Assembly (NCBI GenBank): GCA_024345305.1
Contig: BRON01000003.1
Location: 1 to 64,000, forward strand
DNA from: Mrakia gelida
Lineage: Eukaryota > Basidiomycota > Tremellomycetes > Cystofilobasidiales > Mrakiaceae
Direction of reading: 5' to 3'
Length of the DNA: 64,000 nucleotides
Positions 47,175 to 58,700 of this stretch are shown here, one piece after another (position 1 is the stretch's first letter; each line of letters opens with the position of its first letter). Position numbers and translations under genes: made by a program. The notes beneath the pieces are model-generated. The model was not told the origin of the DNA, made no database searches, and worked only from the letters and a program-made list of their open reading frames with translations.

Positions 47175-49183
47175 TCACCAAAGCGGCGGAGGCATCGTCG
47201 CTCGTAGCATTTCCAGCGACGTGACTCGCGTCGACGGGGAAGACAGCTCGACGACGACGACGAGAGGAGGATTGACTTCAGGTGCAACACTGTCGTCTTC
47301 GAGACCTGTTGAGTATCGAAAGACGTTCGCAACGTGTAAGCGTCACGAGATATGCAAAGAGAGAGAAGGAGGGACGCGAGGGAGTTTCGCAATTCACCAA
47401 ACGACGGCGCGTCCTTTCCACAACCCTCGCACATTTGACAACCAGGGCAGAGCTCCATCCACACACACGAGCATTCCCCAATCCCTTCCGACGAGTAGAG
47501 ATCGCAGTCCGGGCAGTACTCCTCGGCGAGCAGCCTGGCGACCTGGGAGAGAGGGAGGGAGGACGACGGCTGAGGAGGCGAGGGAGGGGGGTGGAGTTGG
47601 TTGATGGGAGCTGTGGGAACGGAGAAGTATGGTTGGAAGAGTCAGGTCTCAGTCCAAAGAAGCGAAGCGAGGTAAGAAAACAGAGAAGCACTGACAAAAA
47701 TCTTCCGGACTTTCGACTCCGACGCTGTCGACGCGTCGAAGAAGACACATCTCGCACGATTCGCAGAACTTGTCGTGCAAGCAGTCCTCTCCACAAGTTG
47801 CTACCGAGACAATGTGGCATCCGAAGCAGCCTCGGACGGAGGTATCGAAGATCCCACCAGGGATGGGTACGAAGTCGTCCGAGTCGCTGTAGCGACGGTT
47901 GAACGATTGGGAGGATGGATTTTGACGATGCTGCTTGTTAGGATTTTTGTGGGAAGTTACATGATGCCTTGATGGTGGGGAATCGGGGGCTGATGAATCG
48001 AGAGAGGGAGAGGGAGCGATCGCAGCTGGCTCGATGAAGATAGCGTGAGGTTGGACGCGAAGGGAGGAGGAGTGGCGAGGGAGACCTGATTCGAGTGTCG
48101 AGTCTTGAAGGGAAGGCGTACGAGATGGAGCTACGACAGAACAAGGGGTCAGATAAGCTCGCGGTTCTCCGTCCAGGAAAAACAACGGAAACGATTCGAA
48201 CTCACACGTCGTCGCGTCGTCGAACTCCCCATCCGAATACTTCTCCTCCCCTCCATCCGCCTTCTCCTGAGCCCTTCGCTTCACCTCCAGCGTCTCGCCC
48301 CATTCGTACTTCACTCGATCCTTCTCCTTTCGCTCCGCCCTCAAAGTCTTCCTCTCCTTCTTCGCAGCTTTCTCGGTCTCCCGCCGCCGCTTCTCCTCCT
48401 CTCTCGTCTCGTCCACCACCTCCACCGCGACCTTCGGCTTCTTCGTCCGTGGTTTTCTCGAAGCCGAGGACGACGAGCTGAGCTGAGAGGAGATGGGAAT
48501 CGAGGAGGGAGAGTCGTGGGGATCATCGTTGGCGTTGGAGTTTTGGGACGAGGAGCGAGAGGGTTGGAGGTGCTGTGAGGAGCGAGGGAGGGAAGGTAGG
48601 AGCATCTGAGAGGACGCTCGAGAGCCTTCTTAGGGGTAGAGAGAATAAGAGTCAGTCGGAGTTTCAGCATCAACTAACGGTTGGAGCGAGACGAAGATGA
48701 GACACGAACCGAAGACGTTCGGTTTGATCCTTTTCGATTGCTTGGAGGTCAGAGCCGAAGCGAGTTCAGCTAGTTCTGGGTCGGTGAGGGAGATGTGTAG
48801 TCAGCCAAGATCTCGATCGAGTTACAGACGAGAACGAAGGAATAGATGTACAAACTTCGTTTCTTCTCCCTTTGCGAAGCAAGCTGGGACGCACCAGCGT
48901 CGACGCGTTGACCGTTCTCGACTGAAGTTCAAAACCGAGCGTGACAAAGTCAGCGAAACTCAGCGGGAGAGTTGAGCTCGACAAAGACCAAAAAGAGGGC
49001 AAACTCACCTAAAAACCTCCCTCCACAGACATCGACAAAGACAGGCGCTCCCATCTCCGCAACGTCCACCTCGATCTCTCTCCTCGCTGCCTTCCACTGA
49101 GCCTTGATGACCTCCACACACTCATCAGCCCAAGGTCTGAACTGCTCCTCGTAGATCTTGTTCCAGTAGTGTCGAGTGTTTGA
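47175..49183 (-). CDS. Cys-rich zinc-binding protein (5' end unresolved)
   Basis: I do not recognise the family. The best-supported part runs from about 48640 to the stop at 47175-47177. It has a Ser-rich start, a basic segment (SRKPRTKKPKVAVEV), and a highly charged helical stretch of alternating Glu, Arg and Lys to about 48210. A linker and then a Cys-rich module follow: GCFGCHIVSVATCGEDC, KFCESCEMC, and after an intron EEYCPDCDLY and CPGCQMCEGCGKD. This is probably several zinc sites. Upstream exons that may belong to it read RHYWNKIYEEQFRPWADE (about 49170), ELAELASALTSKQSKRIKP and NVFG (about 48760-48705), and a splice joins the last to the charged region. No start codon is obvious for those upstream exons, so they may be shared with the neighbouring frame or misjoined. 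Confidence 0.5.
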
Positions 49184-49216
49184 CTCGAGATCGAAGGGAG
49201 GAGAGGAGGAACCGTA

Positions 49217-50190
49217 TTAGATTCCGAGGATTTGGAGTTTGCAGGAGAGGAGGTCGTCGTACCAGGGTAGGATTTGATGACGAGCTGAGAAGCAGCGATT
49301 GAGGTCGCATCAGCGAGAAGAGGAAGAGGAAGATCAGTGCGTGTCAGAAGAGAGAGGGCGAAGAGAGCCGGCGACTCGAACTCACCCACGCACTGAACGA
49401 TGTGCTCGATTCTCGCTTTCTCCTCGTCCCCGTCGTCCGGCAGGGCTCTAAGTCTGGAGGAAGTGAATCCAAACTCGTCGTTGGTCGAGGCGACGTAGCG
49501 GTGAGGGATCCCAGGGTACTTGAGCTGATGAGCAGCAAAAGGGGAAGGTCAGCCCTCGATACGACTCGGCTCGACCTCGACTTGCGAAAAACGCCCTCGT
49601 TCACTCACCCAGATGGCGTTGCTCGCCGGATGTCGAGGAGTGAGTCCAGCGACCTATTCGTCTGGGTTTCGACCTGGGCGACGACGAGCTTTTCGGTTGA
49701 TGATCATCTGAACGTTGGGGGAGGATCAAAGGGAACGGGACGGGTTCGTCAAGGAACGAAACAACGAGCTCGGAGGTAAGGAAGGAAGGGAGGGGACTCA
49801 CGTTGATCGAAAACGAGCTCGTGTTGAGATGGGGAAGCTACTGAACAGCGAGAGGAGGAAGGGGCGAGCGGAAGAGTATCAGCCTCGTCGTCGAACCTCC
49901 TCCTCCTCTCCGCTCGCGCTCAACTTCGATAGACTCACCAGCTCCAGTCCAGCTCGATGCAGTCGACGTCGAACGAGTCGAAAGGTCGAGCTTCGTTCAA
50001 CTGATGAGTGAGTGGGAGTAAGGGGTGAAGGCGAGGAAAGGGCGGGGAAGCAAGCTCGAGCTCGAGCTCGTTCCCTCTCTCCCTCCCGTCCCGTTTCGAA
50101 CAAAAGAACCTTCACCTCTGCTTTCGCGTCTTCCAGCTTGCTGATCCTCCTTCGTACAAGCGAACAAACAGAAGAGAAGCCCATGAGCAT
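49217..50190 (-). CDS. Unresolved coding region, hypothetical protein
   Basis: Strongly coding-like exons with good splice sites but no recognised family. The clearest exon (about 49525-49397) reads LKYPGIPHRYVASTNDEFG and FTSSRLRALPDDGDEEK. It follows VAGLTPRHPASNAIW (about 49653-49609). In the frame that follows it ends LPWYDDLLSCKLQILGI at a TAA (49217-49219). Upstream pieces (RLVRRRLHRAGLEL; LPHLNTSSFSIN; a possible ATG at 50190 or 50181) can be joined in more than one way. A TAG at 49654-49656 lies exactly at an acceptor and is probably intronic. Either this is a separate small gene between p24 and the Cys-rich gene, or both belong to one gene with an unrecognised intron or an assembly error. 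Confidence 0.4.
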
Positions 50191-50263
50191 AAGTAGATAA
50201 ACGCGAGTGAACCGAACCGAAACGAGAATCCAGCCCGCGCAAAAGAGTTCGTCGAGCGAGCGA

Positions 50264-51520
50264 TCAAACGCGGTACCGCGACGAGGTCTTGGAGAAGAAG
50301 ACTTTGAGGATCCAGACTTGGGCTCTGTATGAACGTGAAAGACGTGAGCGGGAGGGAGAGGTCAGTTTGAGGAAGGGACAGCAGAGAAACCGAAGCGAAG
50401 CTGAAATGGACGCGAGCCCGAGCTCGAACTCACGCAGACATCCCACAAACCGCCACTGCCTCGAGCATGGAGTAGTAGAAGATCCTCGACTGGGTGGACC
50501 GCACTGTTGATTCTGATCGGTTGTTTCGGGTGTGGAAGCTGCGAACCGACGAAAACGCGAACACTCACGGAGGTCAGCTCGACGAGAGGAAGGGCAGGCG
50601 CGAGCTCAACAACGACGAAGGAGACGAGACTGACTATTTCTGAGTTCGGACGATGGAAGAGAGGAGACCGTTGAGTTTGTAGATGGATTCCTCTAGGGAG
50701 GAAGTGTGTTCCGAGATGGGAGCTTGTTTTCCTGGGAGCTCGCGACGAGGTTCGGACTCGATCATGATGCTGAGGGATGGAACGAGAGGAGGGAGGGGAA
50801 GGAGATAGGAGGAAGGAGAGGTCAGGTTTGAGCTTGAACGACGAAGGAGCGAGAATCCAACGAGAGGGCGGGGAGAGAGCTCGCGAGAGCATGTATACTG
50901 TCCGATGGCAGCCTTGCAAGAACGAGCAAAAAGCCAAAAAGGAGGTGAGGAGGAAGGGACGTCGAACTCACTCAAAGTCGATGACCTTGTCTGTCAAACT
51001 AGCCTCGTTCTCGAAGCAGAACGAGTACTCTCCGAGCGTGTTGGCGGTGAAGATGTAGTCTCCCTGCTTCTCGGCTTCTCCCTCGAGGAGAACCTTGTCG
51101 TCCGGATCCCTGGAGGAGCAAGGAGGAGACGTTGAAGGTCAGCTCAGCCCAACGAACGAACGGAGTAGAGGTCGGTCACCATCGCTGAAGGTTGTAGAAA
51201 CTCACAGAACGGTGAAGTCGATATCGAAGGTTCCTCCACTCTGCACAGCAAAGTAGAATCCTGAAGACGAAGAGGGGTCGACGGTGAGCTCGAGAAAGGA
51301 AGGAAGGAGGAGGAGGTCGAGCTGAAGGAAGGGAATCTCTCGTCTGCGTTCTCGGCTCTATGGACTCACCAATCTTCTCTCCAGCCTGATCACAGTCTAC
51401 GAAGTAGCATGCTCGTTCACTAGCCTCGAGTTCCATCGTGAGGGCTGCTGCTGATACCTCCTTGTGAGCCGCCAGCGGAAGGAGGAGGAGCAGCAGGAGC
51501 GATGGAGGAAGGAAGTACAT
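50264..51520 (-). CDS. p24/TMED (emp24/GP25L) family cargo receptor
   Basis: A membrane protein of COPI/COPII vesicles that helps sort secretory cargo between ER and Golgi. The start at 51520 gives a hydrophobic signal peptide (MYFLPPSLLLLLLLPLAA). The GOLD domain follows: LTMELEASERACYFVDCD, KIGFYFAVQSGGTFDIDF, DPDDKVLLEGEAEKQGDY and IFTANTLGEYSFCFEN, with the usual Cys pair. A helical coiled-coil part (SSLEESIYKLNGLLSSIV) and the conserved RNNRS ... TVRSTQSRIFYYSMLE leading into the membrane segment come next. The short cytosolic tail (QVWILKVFFSKTSSRYRV) keeps the FF pair used for COPII binding and lacks a KKxx end. It stops at 50264-50266. The subfamily (alpha, beta, gamma, delta) is not assigned. 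Confidence 0.88.
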
Positions 51521-51823
51521 CCGGGGAGCGAGTCGAGCTGCTTGAAGGTGGACGAAGGGGGTATGGGCGTGAAGAGGGGAGGTAGGGGAACGCGAGGGTC
51601 GTGAGAAGGGGCCGAGATTCGTTAAAGCGATGAGGTTGGTGGATGCAGTTGAGGAAGAGGAAGGGAGGAGGCGTGACGTCGCAGCTTGAATCTCGTCCCT
51701 CCTTCCCTACTGCTCCTCCTCGTCTTGTTGACCTCGACCCACGACCATCAAATCTTCTTTTCCTCTCCAAACTTTCTCCTTTCCCCTCCCAATCCTCTCT
51801 AGTACTCCTCCAAATCGTCAGAC
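51521..51823. promoter_or_regulatory. Divergent promoter region, p24 / MYND-type gene
   Basis: 303 bp separate two divergent starts. The + side has a C/T-rich leader before 51824. No gene is seen. Confidence 0.45.
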
Positions 51824-53197
51824 ATGCGTCTTGTGCCAGAAGAGGTCGCTCGTCACTTTGGAATCGCAGACGAGGAGCAGCTCTCGAGGTTCGACTCATC
51901 GAGGAACGATCTTGGGACTGGCAACTCTCGACGAGCAGTGAGTCAAGTTTCTTACTAGCCTGTACCTATGCGGCTCAGGTCCTAATCTCGTCCACTTACT
52001 TCTGGCAGTTGGATGTCGCCTTGCTCGGGAAGAGCAAAGATGAGCTCAGCGCCTTCTGGGTTCGTCGTCCTCCTCCTCCTCCTCCCCAAGCTCTAGCTGT
52101 TTCCACCTTCTTCCCGTGGCGTCCAAAGGCTGATCGATACCACCTCGGAACTTTGTCTGCAGACTCAGTTCGCCAACGCGTACATCGGGAACCTCGTGCG
52201 AGCGTGGACGGTCTTGCTCGCCTCGAAACCCAGAAACATCAACACTCTCCTCTTCGAAGCCTGTATCGACCATCCTCAGTTCTCGAGGTTCATCAGAGAG
52301 CATCCTGACGGGCGCTTCGTCCTTCCTATGTGGATCGAGAGGTTCAACGCCCTGTGCCCCAAAGCAGACGATCTTCGCTTCAATGAGGTGAGCTTCGCCA
52401 TGTCCTTGCCTTCCTCCTCCTCCTTTGCTCCCCGCCAGACTCCCGTTCCCTCTCGTCCCACTCACTCCTTCTTCGGTTTCTCTTCTCACAGAACGATAGC
52501 TTCAGCTGCTACCGAGCTGAAGTCATCGCTCATCAAGTCCTCGCTGTGATCCTCTATCTGTTGAAGGTCGTCCATCACTCCCCTCCCTCCGTCACTCTCA
52601 CGTCCCTCCCTTCGTCCGCCCAAACGGCGGCAGCCGCTCTGGCCATCAGACTCCAACAGATCAGTTCGGTCCTTCCAAAGATCCTTGCTCAGCACAGCTC
52701 CTACTTCGCCACACCGAAGGCAGCCTTGCTCAAGATGGGCTTGCGTGATTCTCTGGACGAGATCGAGGAAGCGATCGCTTACCTTCGAGGAACAACAGAC
52801 CCTGGTCGACTGAGGAGCGGGCCTCATGCGATGATTGTGTGTTGGTGGGACTGTGAGGTGTCGAGAGAGCGGATCAGGGCTGGAGGGTCGTTGACGGAGA
52901 TGCGATGTTCGAAGGCGAACTTGCTGAAGTGTTCGAGGGTGAGCTCTGTTCTGTCCTACCCTTCAGCTTGGCTTGAACGGACACTGAATCACAACGTATC
53001 CCTTTTGTTGGTCGATCAAGTGCGACTCCGTCACCTACTGTTCTCCAGGTTTGTCAAGTCGAGGCGAAAGATGCAGCCGCGTCGCGCCGTCTCTCGATCG
53101 AAAGCTGATCGCCTTCTCCTTCACCTCTCTTCTCACAGAACATCAGAAGGAGCACTGGGAGGTTCACAAGCTCGAATACTTCAAACCTGCATGGTGA
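51824..53197 (+). CDS. MYND-type zinc-finger protein (probable)
   Basis: A protein with a helical body and a likely C-terminal MYND finger. The start at 51824 gives MRLVPEEVARHFGIADEEQL, then LDVALLGKSKDELSAFW. The body continues: TQFANAYIGNLVRAWTVLLA, INTLLFEACIDHPQFSRF, VLPMWIERFNALCPKADDLR and SFSCYRAEVIAHQVLAVILY. The C-terminal region has RCSKANLLKCSR, then VCQVEAKD, and after an intron EHQKEHWEVHKLEYF. That resembles the MYND order (Cys-x-n-LLKCSRC, YC-x2-Cys-Q, then H-x-n-H-W-x-x-H), but some zinc ligands are not obvious and the splicing around 53040-53140 is uncertain. It stops at 53195-53197 if the last splice is right. Introns just after 53217 suggest a spliced 3' end or a longer product. 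Confidence 0.55.
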
Positions 53198-53781
53198 CGA
53201 CCTCGCTTCCTCGTCGCTCTCTCGCTCGTCCAAAGTAAGTCGCTTTCGTTCGCGTCTCGACGCGACTTTCTTTTTCCTCTCGACTCGTCATAACTCCAGC
53301 TGACTGCTTTCCCCGTTCCTGCAGAACTTAATTCTCGAACCTCACTCGTACCTCTATCTCATGAGTCTTCTCTCCTACGCCTACTTCGAACCGAAGCGAC
53401 GGAAAAGCTCGACGCGTCTCCAACGGCGAGGATCTCGTCTGCCTCCCCTCCCGATCTTTTCGACGACAGTTCTCCTCTTTCCCCTGCCGTCAGCCGCTGA
53501 TCCGATCGCACACTCACTAGACATGGATCCCGAAGTGAGTCACATCCATAAATCTCCTCATCTTTGTACCGGTCGCGAGGGAAGAAAGGGTGTCACGGTT
53601 TTGAGTCCCGCCCTTCGCCCTCCTCGAACGTGAAGTGATCAAACTCACTTCCCTCTCTCACGTCCTTCCTTCTCCCTTCAACCACCACCCCCTTCAGCCG
53701 CCTCTCTTTTCGTTCGCCACCTCAACACAACCCTTTCTTCGCACCAACGCCAATCTCATTCCTCGACTCTCGCCACCGACG
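53198..53781. other. Intergenic region, MYND gene to CDA2
   Basis: It contains an intron-like stretch (GTAAGTCGC near 53225 to CCTGCAG near 53325) and a further GTGAGTCAC donor-like site near 53533, so either the upstream gene or the next leader is spliced here. No recognisable coding exon is seen. Confidence 0.45.
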
Positions 53782-55316
53782 ATGCTCGCCAACCTCCTCG
53801 CTCTCTCAGCCCTCTTCACCCTCGCTTCCTCCCTCCCCTGGTCGACTCAACACCTCCACGAGAGGCAGGAAGCTTCCTCCTCGTCGTCTTCGACTCCCCA
53901 GCTGGCCATCAACCTTGTCACGAGCTGCCCACTCCCTGGTCACTTCGCGCTCACCTTCGGTGGGTCGTTTTCGCTGAGCTGCTTCTTCCTATCGGCTCTT
54001 GGCTGAACGCGAGAACCAAACGACCGACGAGCTGATCTTCTTCTTCCTCCCGGGGGCGAGCGAGCAGACGACGGCCCTTACCTCTGGGAGAAGAGCGTCT
54101 CCGACGCGTTCAAGGCTGGGAACCAGCTCACCACCTTCTTTTTGAACGTGAGTCGAACGATCGACGCGTCGCGTCGTCTCGCTCCTTTGCGTCTCCTCGC
54201 TTTTTCTCTCCTAAGTTTCCCTCTTTTCGCGACTTTCAGCTGACCTTTGCTTGATCCTGCTTTCCTCCAGGGCAACAACTACGGATGTATCTACGACCAA
54301 GCCGAGGTGGTGAAAGGTCTCTACGACGCGAATCACACGATCGCGAGTCACTCGTGGAGCCATCTCGACATGGCCCTCTTGTGAGCATGCACATTGCGCC
54401 GAGGAACCTCACCCTCCTCCCTCCTTCTAGCTGACTTTTGTTCTTCTCTGGTCCTCGTTCTCCAGGGACGCCGAGACGATTCACACCGAGCTCGAAAGGG
54501 TCGAAGTCGCGCTGCAGAAGATCTTGGGAGTCGTCCCTAAGTTCTTCCGACCTCCGTTTGGATCTTACTCGCCTCTTCTGCTCGAGATTCTGGCTCAGGT
54601 GAGTGAGGAAGTCGAGCGAGGAGAAGGGGGCAGGGAGCGAGCGAGACGCGTCGAGCTTCGAACTGACCTCCCTCGCCCTCTTTTTTCTTGTTCTCTACGC
54701 AGAGAGGCTACACCCACGTCTTCCTCTGGGACACTGATTCTCAAGACGCCGATGGATCGATCGCTTCGTTCCAGACTCAGCTTTACGATACGGTCGGTCC
54801 GAGCCCGGCTGCTTTTGCTTTGCGACGACGACGTTCGTTCGCTGACCTTTCCCTCTTTCTCAACACAGACCTGCGCGACCTACCCCCTCTCGCATCTCGC
54901 TCTGCAGCACAGTGTGAGTCCCATGTCAAGTCGATCTCAAGGTCGAGGAGAGGAAGAGAGAGACGCTGACTTTGACGACGCGTCGTTTCTCCCTTCGTCG
55001 AACAGCCCGTCGAGCAGAGTGAGTAGCGGCTTCCCCCCTCAGGTCTTTCGAAACAAAAATTCTGACGGCCTGCTTGCTCTCTTTCGCAGCTATCACCACC
55101 GTCCTCCCCTACGCGCTCGCTGAGCTCAGGAAGACTCAGTACGTCGTCTCGACCGTCAACGAGTGTCTCGGTCTCAAGAAGGAGGACGCCTACGTGAGTC
55201 GACCCAATCCCTCTCTTTCCATCCTCCCTATCTGATTCTCACTGCTGTTCGATCGCCCGAAATAGACCGTCGTCGGAAGTCCTGGCGTTCGAGACGCGAC
55301 CTGGACCTGCACTTGA
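53782..55316 (+). CDS. Chitin deacetylase 2 (CE4, NodB fold), secreted
   Basis: A paralogue of the gene at 45232. The start at 53782 gives a signal peptide (MLANLLALSALFTLASS). A Ser-rich linker, the disulphide segment NLVTSCPLPGHFALTF and the NodB core follow: TFDDGPYLWEKSV (motif 1), SHSWSH (motif 2, metal His pair), RPPFGSY (motif 3), LWDTDSQDADG (motif 4) and LALQHS (motif 5). The C-terminal part reads NECLGLKKEDAY and VVGSPGVRDATWTC, with the stop at 55314-55316. Motif 1 here is in one exon with the following sequence, unlike CDA1. The substrate is predicted from the family, and wall chitin is likely. It is closer to the third copy at the window end than to CDA1, for example in the LWD-x-DSQDADGSIASFQTQ segment. 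Confidence 0.88.
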
Positions 55317-55724
55317 TCGCTTCACGACGCCTCTTCGTCTCCTCTCCTCTTCGCTCTTTTTGCATCTTTCTTTTGAACTCTTCGCTCATTTCGTTCTCCA
55401 CACTCGCCTTGGCTACCTTCCTTTTTTGTGGTTATCCGGACTCTCTGCCTTCCTTTTGCTTCTTCGTTCTCTCGACGTCCCCTCCTTCACGGACTCCTCG
55501 CATTTCTAGCTTAGTCTCTCATTTGTTAGACCGCTACCTTAGTGTATATACTCTTTCTCTTCAGCAGAGAAAAACCTTCTCGAGCGAAAGCAGAACCGAA
55601 AAAAAGAAACGTGAGCTCGAAACCCCTCCTTCCGGCGAGCTCCTCCCTCTCCCCACCTCTTCCTTCCCTTCAACCCATCACCCTCCCCTCCCCTCGCCTT
55701 CACGGCTTCCCACCCCACCCCTCG
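55317..55724. other. Intergenic region, CDA2 to UPF2
   Basis: These 408 bp between two + strand genes are T-rich at the left (the 3' end of CDA2) and C/T-rich at the right (the UPF2 leader). An open frame runs into UPF2 from further upstream, but the methionine at 55725 suits the start best. No extra gene is seen. Confidence 0.5.
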
Positions 55725-58700
55725 ATGGATCCCCCTCTCCCTTCCTCATCGAGTACGGATCCTCTCAAGAGGTCCAAACGAGCTCCCCTGATCTTGATCA
55801 ATCAACGCTCTTCCTCGGATCCCTCCAGCTCAACGACGAAGAAGGCGCTCGACTCGTCGCTGAAGCGACATCTCTCCCTCCTCAATCGACTGAGGAAGAA
55901 CTTCTCACTCGAGTTCAAGGATGCCGTGTTGAAGGATGTGGAAGGATTGACGTTGGAGAAGTATGCGGAGGAGATTGTTGATGCTTGCTTGGAGGGAGTG
56001 ACCGGGTTGGGAGGGAAGGGAGATGTTTTTGGAGTCGTAGAGGTCAGCTCCTCTTCCTCCCCTTCTACTTGAGCTTGATCGAGTCACAGATCTGACCATC
56101 CTCACTTCTCGCCTACTACCTTGGTCTTTGCCGAACCAGATTCTCACAGCACTCAACTCTCGACTCTCTCCTGATGTGTTCTCGACACCTCTGCTCACCT
56201 CCCTCCTCGCTCTCCTCGGTCCTCCAAACTCAGCTGCCCTCAAGGCTCTCCCAGCAGATCAACGAGATCGAGAAGAGAAGGAACGAGTAACCAAGCAACG
56301 AGGAGTGCTTAGGGTTCTGGCTGAAGCTGAGGCTTGTGGATTGAGGTTGGCGGGAGGAACGGTTGCGAGCAGTGGGAGGAAGTCGAAGGTCGTTTTGGAG
56401 GAGGTCGTAGGGATGGGATGGTGCATGGAGGATGGACTCAAGGGACTTGTGAGCTCGCCCTTCATCTGCTCTACGTCTGCGATTGTGTTTGGGGCGTATA
56501 GGGACCAGCTAGCTGTCGTTTGGGGTCACCTTGACCCTCCTTCCTGCCTGATCGAGCTCACCTTTCCCTCCCTTCCTTCCCTCTCGTTGCGATCAACAAC
56601 AGCTCGCATCGGACCCCCTCTACACCTCCCTCCCTCTCTTCACCTCCTTCCTCAAATCCTACGGCCGAGTCTACCTCGGACCTCCCCCCGTCGCTTCAGA
56701 TCCTTCTCAAGATCCCATCCCTGGAGAAGCTCCCTCAGCTGTCGAGGAGGAGCTCGTTCCCGTCGAGATGCAGAAGCGACTCAAGGCTCTGTTCGACGCG
56801 TACTACGAGGGTCTAGGGAAGGTTGTTACTCGTGGTCGAGTGGTGAGTTTTGAGTTGTTCGGTTGGCTGTCCTCGAGGTGGTCTCGGAGATCGAAGGAAA
56901 CGTCGAGCTCACCAAACCCTCTCCCTTCCCTCCTCTTCGTTCTTCAGCGTCTCCAACAACAAGATCTCAAGAACCACGAAGCCTACATCAAGTCAGGAGA
57001 GATCTTCGAGGATCGTCAGCAAGCCTACGAGAAGATGACCAAGGAGGTCGAACGTCTCATGGCTGGGATGATTTCGTGAGCTCGTCGTTCACCTCCTCGC
57101 CTTGCTGTCCTTGAGCCGAGCTGATCAACACCTACTCTCGTTATCATCCAGTCTCGCCGATCTCCTCCACCTCCCTGCACCCATCTTCCCCGCTCTCGCC
57201 ACCTCCAAAGGCAACTCCTCCGTCCTCGTCCTCGACAACTCCTCCTCGAATCCCTTCGCTCGAGCTCTCGACGACATCCCCGTCGGCGGCATGTGGGAAG
57301 ACGAGGAGGAGCGGAAGTTCTACGAGGACATCGTCGACCTGTCGGAGTTCGTTCCTGGAGGGATCCTGGGAGTCAAGGAGAAGACGGAGGACGAGAAGGA
57401 GAAGGACAAGGCTGTCGAGGCTGGAGCTGAGCAGGAGAGGAAGGAGAGGGAGGAGAAGGAGGCGGACGACATTCAGCGGCAGCTGGAGAGTCTGGAAGAG
57501 GGAGCTGAGGCCGTACCAAATGGGTCCGAGGAACCTGCAACTCCGGAGAGTGCTGGGGAAGCTGAGGCTATCGCTCTCGCCGACTCGCTGAAGGAGGCTT
57601 TGGATCTCGCCGACGCGTGAGTCAAGGCACTCTAGTTCCTCCTCTCCGAACGTCTCACTGACATACTCGTCCCCTTCTTTACAGTCCTCCGACTCTCCTC
57701 CCCGAAGTCGCAGCCGCAGCAGCACCAACGGACGAGGCAGGAGCTCTTCTCCCAGCTGGTCCTCTCGCTCGACTCAACGTCATCTTCACCGCCCTTCCCG
57801 AGACCACTTCCAAGGCCGCTCTCGACCAGATCGCCGTCGACTTCGCCTTCCTCAACTCGAAACCAAGTCGGAAACGAGTCATCAAGGCGAGTCTCCTTTC
57901 GTCTTCGCCCTTCTTGTCGCGACGCGTCAGTCTGACCCCTTTCGTTCCTCCTTTGCTCAGTTCCTCGGAGCCGTCCCCAAGAATCGATCCGACCTTCTTC
58001 CCATCTATTCGAGACTCGCTGCGACCCTGAATCCCTTCATGCCCGACGTTGGTCAGGGTCTGATCGCTATCGTGAGTCTCCTCGTCGCTCGCTCGGAACG
58101 CGTTGAGTTCGAACCGATGGCCTGACTCTTTCTTCTTTCCCTCAGCTCGACGAGGAGTTCCGATACCTTCAGCGGAAAAAGCTGGTCAAGGAGCTGGCTG
58201 AGGTCCGATCGAAGGTAAGTCACCTGTCCCTCCTCGTCGTTCGAGAGCGCGTCGACTGACCGTCTCGTCACGTCCCATCTATCCCTCTCGAACAGAACAT
58301 CCGCTACTACTGCGAGCTCGCCAAGTTCAAGGTCGCTCAACCTCACACCATCCTTCACGTCTACAAGACTCTCATCGACGACCTTACTGGATCCAACGTC
58401 GAGTGCGCTGCTCTTCTGCTCGAGGGTTGTGGTCGATTCTTGTTGAGGAGCGAAGAGACGGGAGAGAGGATGAAGAAGATGGTGAGTCGCGAATCGAGAC
58501 GTGTGTCTCTTCCGGTTCGAGGCTGACTGGAGCCCGTTCTCTCTACAGCTCGAGCTCATGCGAAGGAAACAAGGAGCCCAGCACTTTGATCAACGACTTC
58601 TCTTGCTTCTCGAGAACGCGTACTACCAGGTTCGTCCGAACGAGCACGCTGTCCTCGTTGCGCCTCGCACTGACCTTTCCCTCCTCTTCTTTCGCCACAG

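Noticed and set aside
49654..49656. In-frame TAG between two coding-like stretches as a read-through or recoded stop
   Set aside because: The TAG is also a well-placed splice acceptor (GAATAG before GTCGCTGG), and the upstream sequence is readily removed as an intron.
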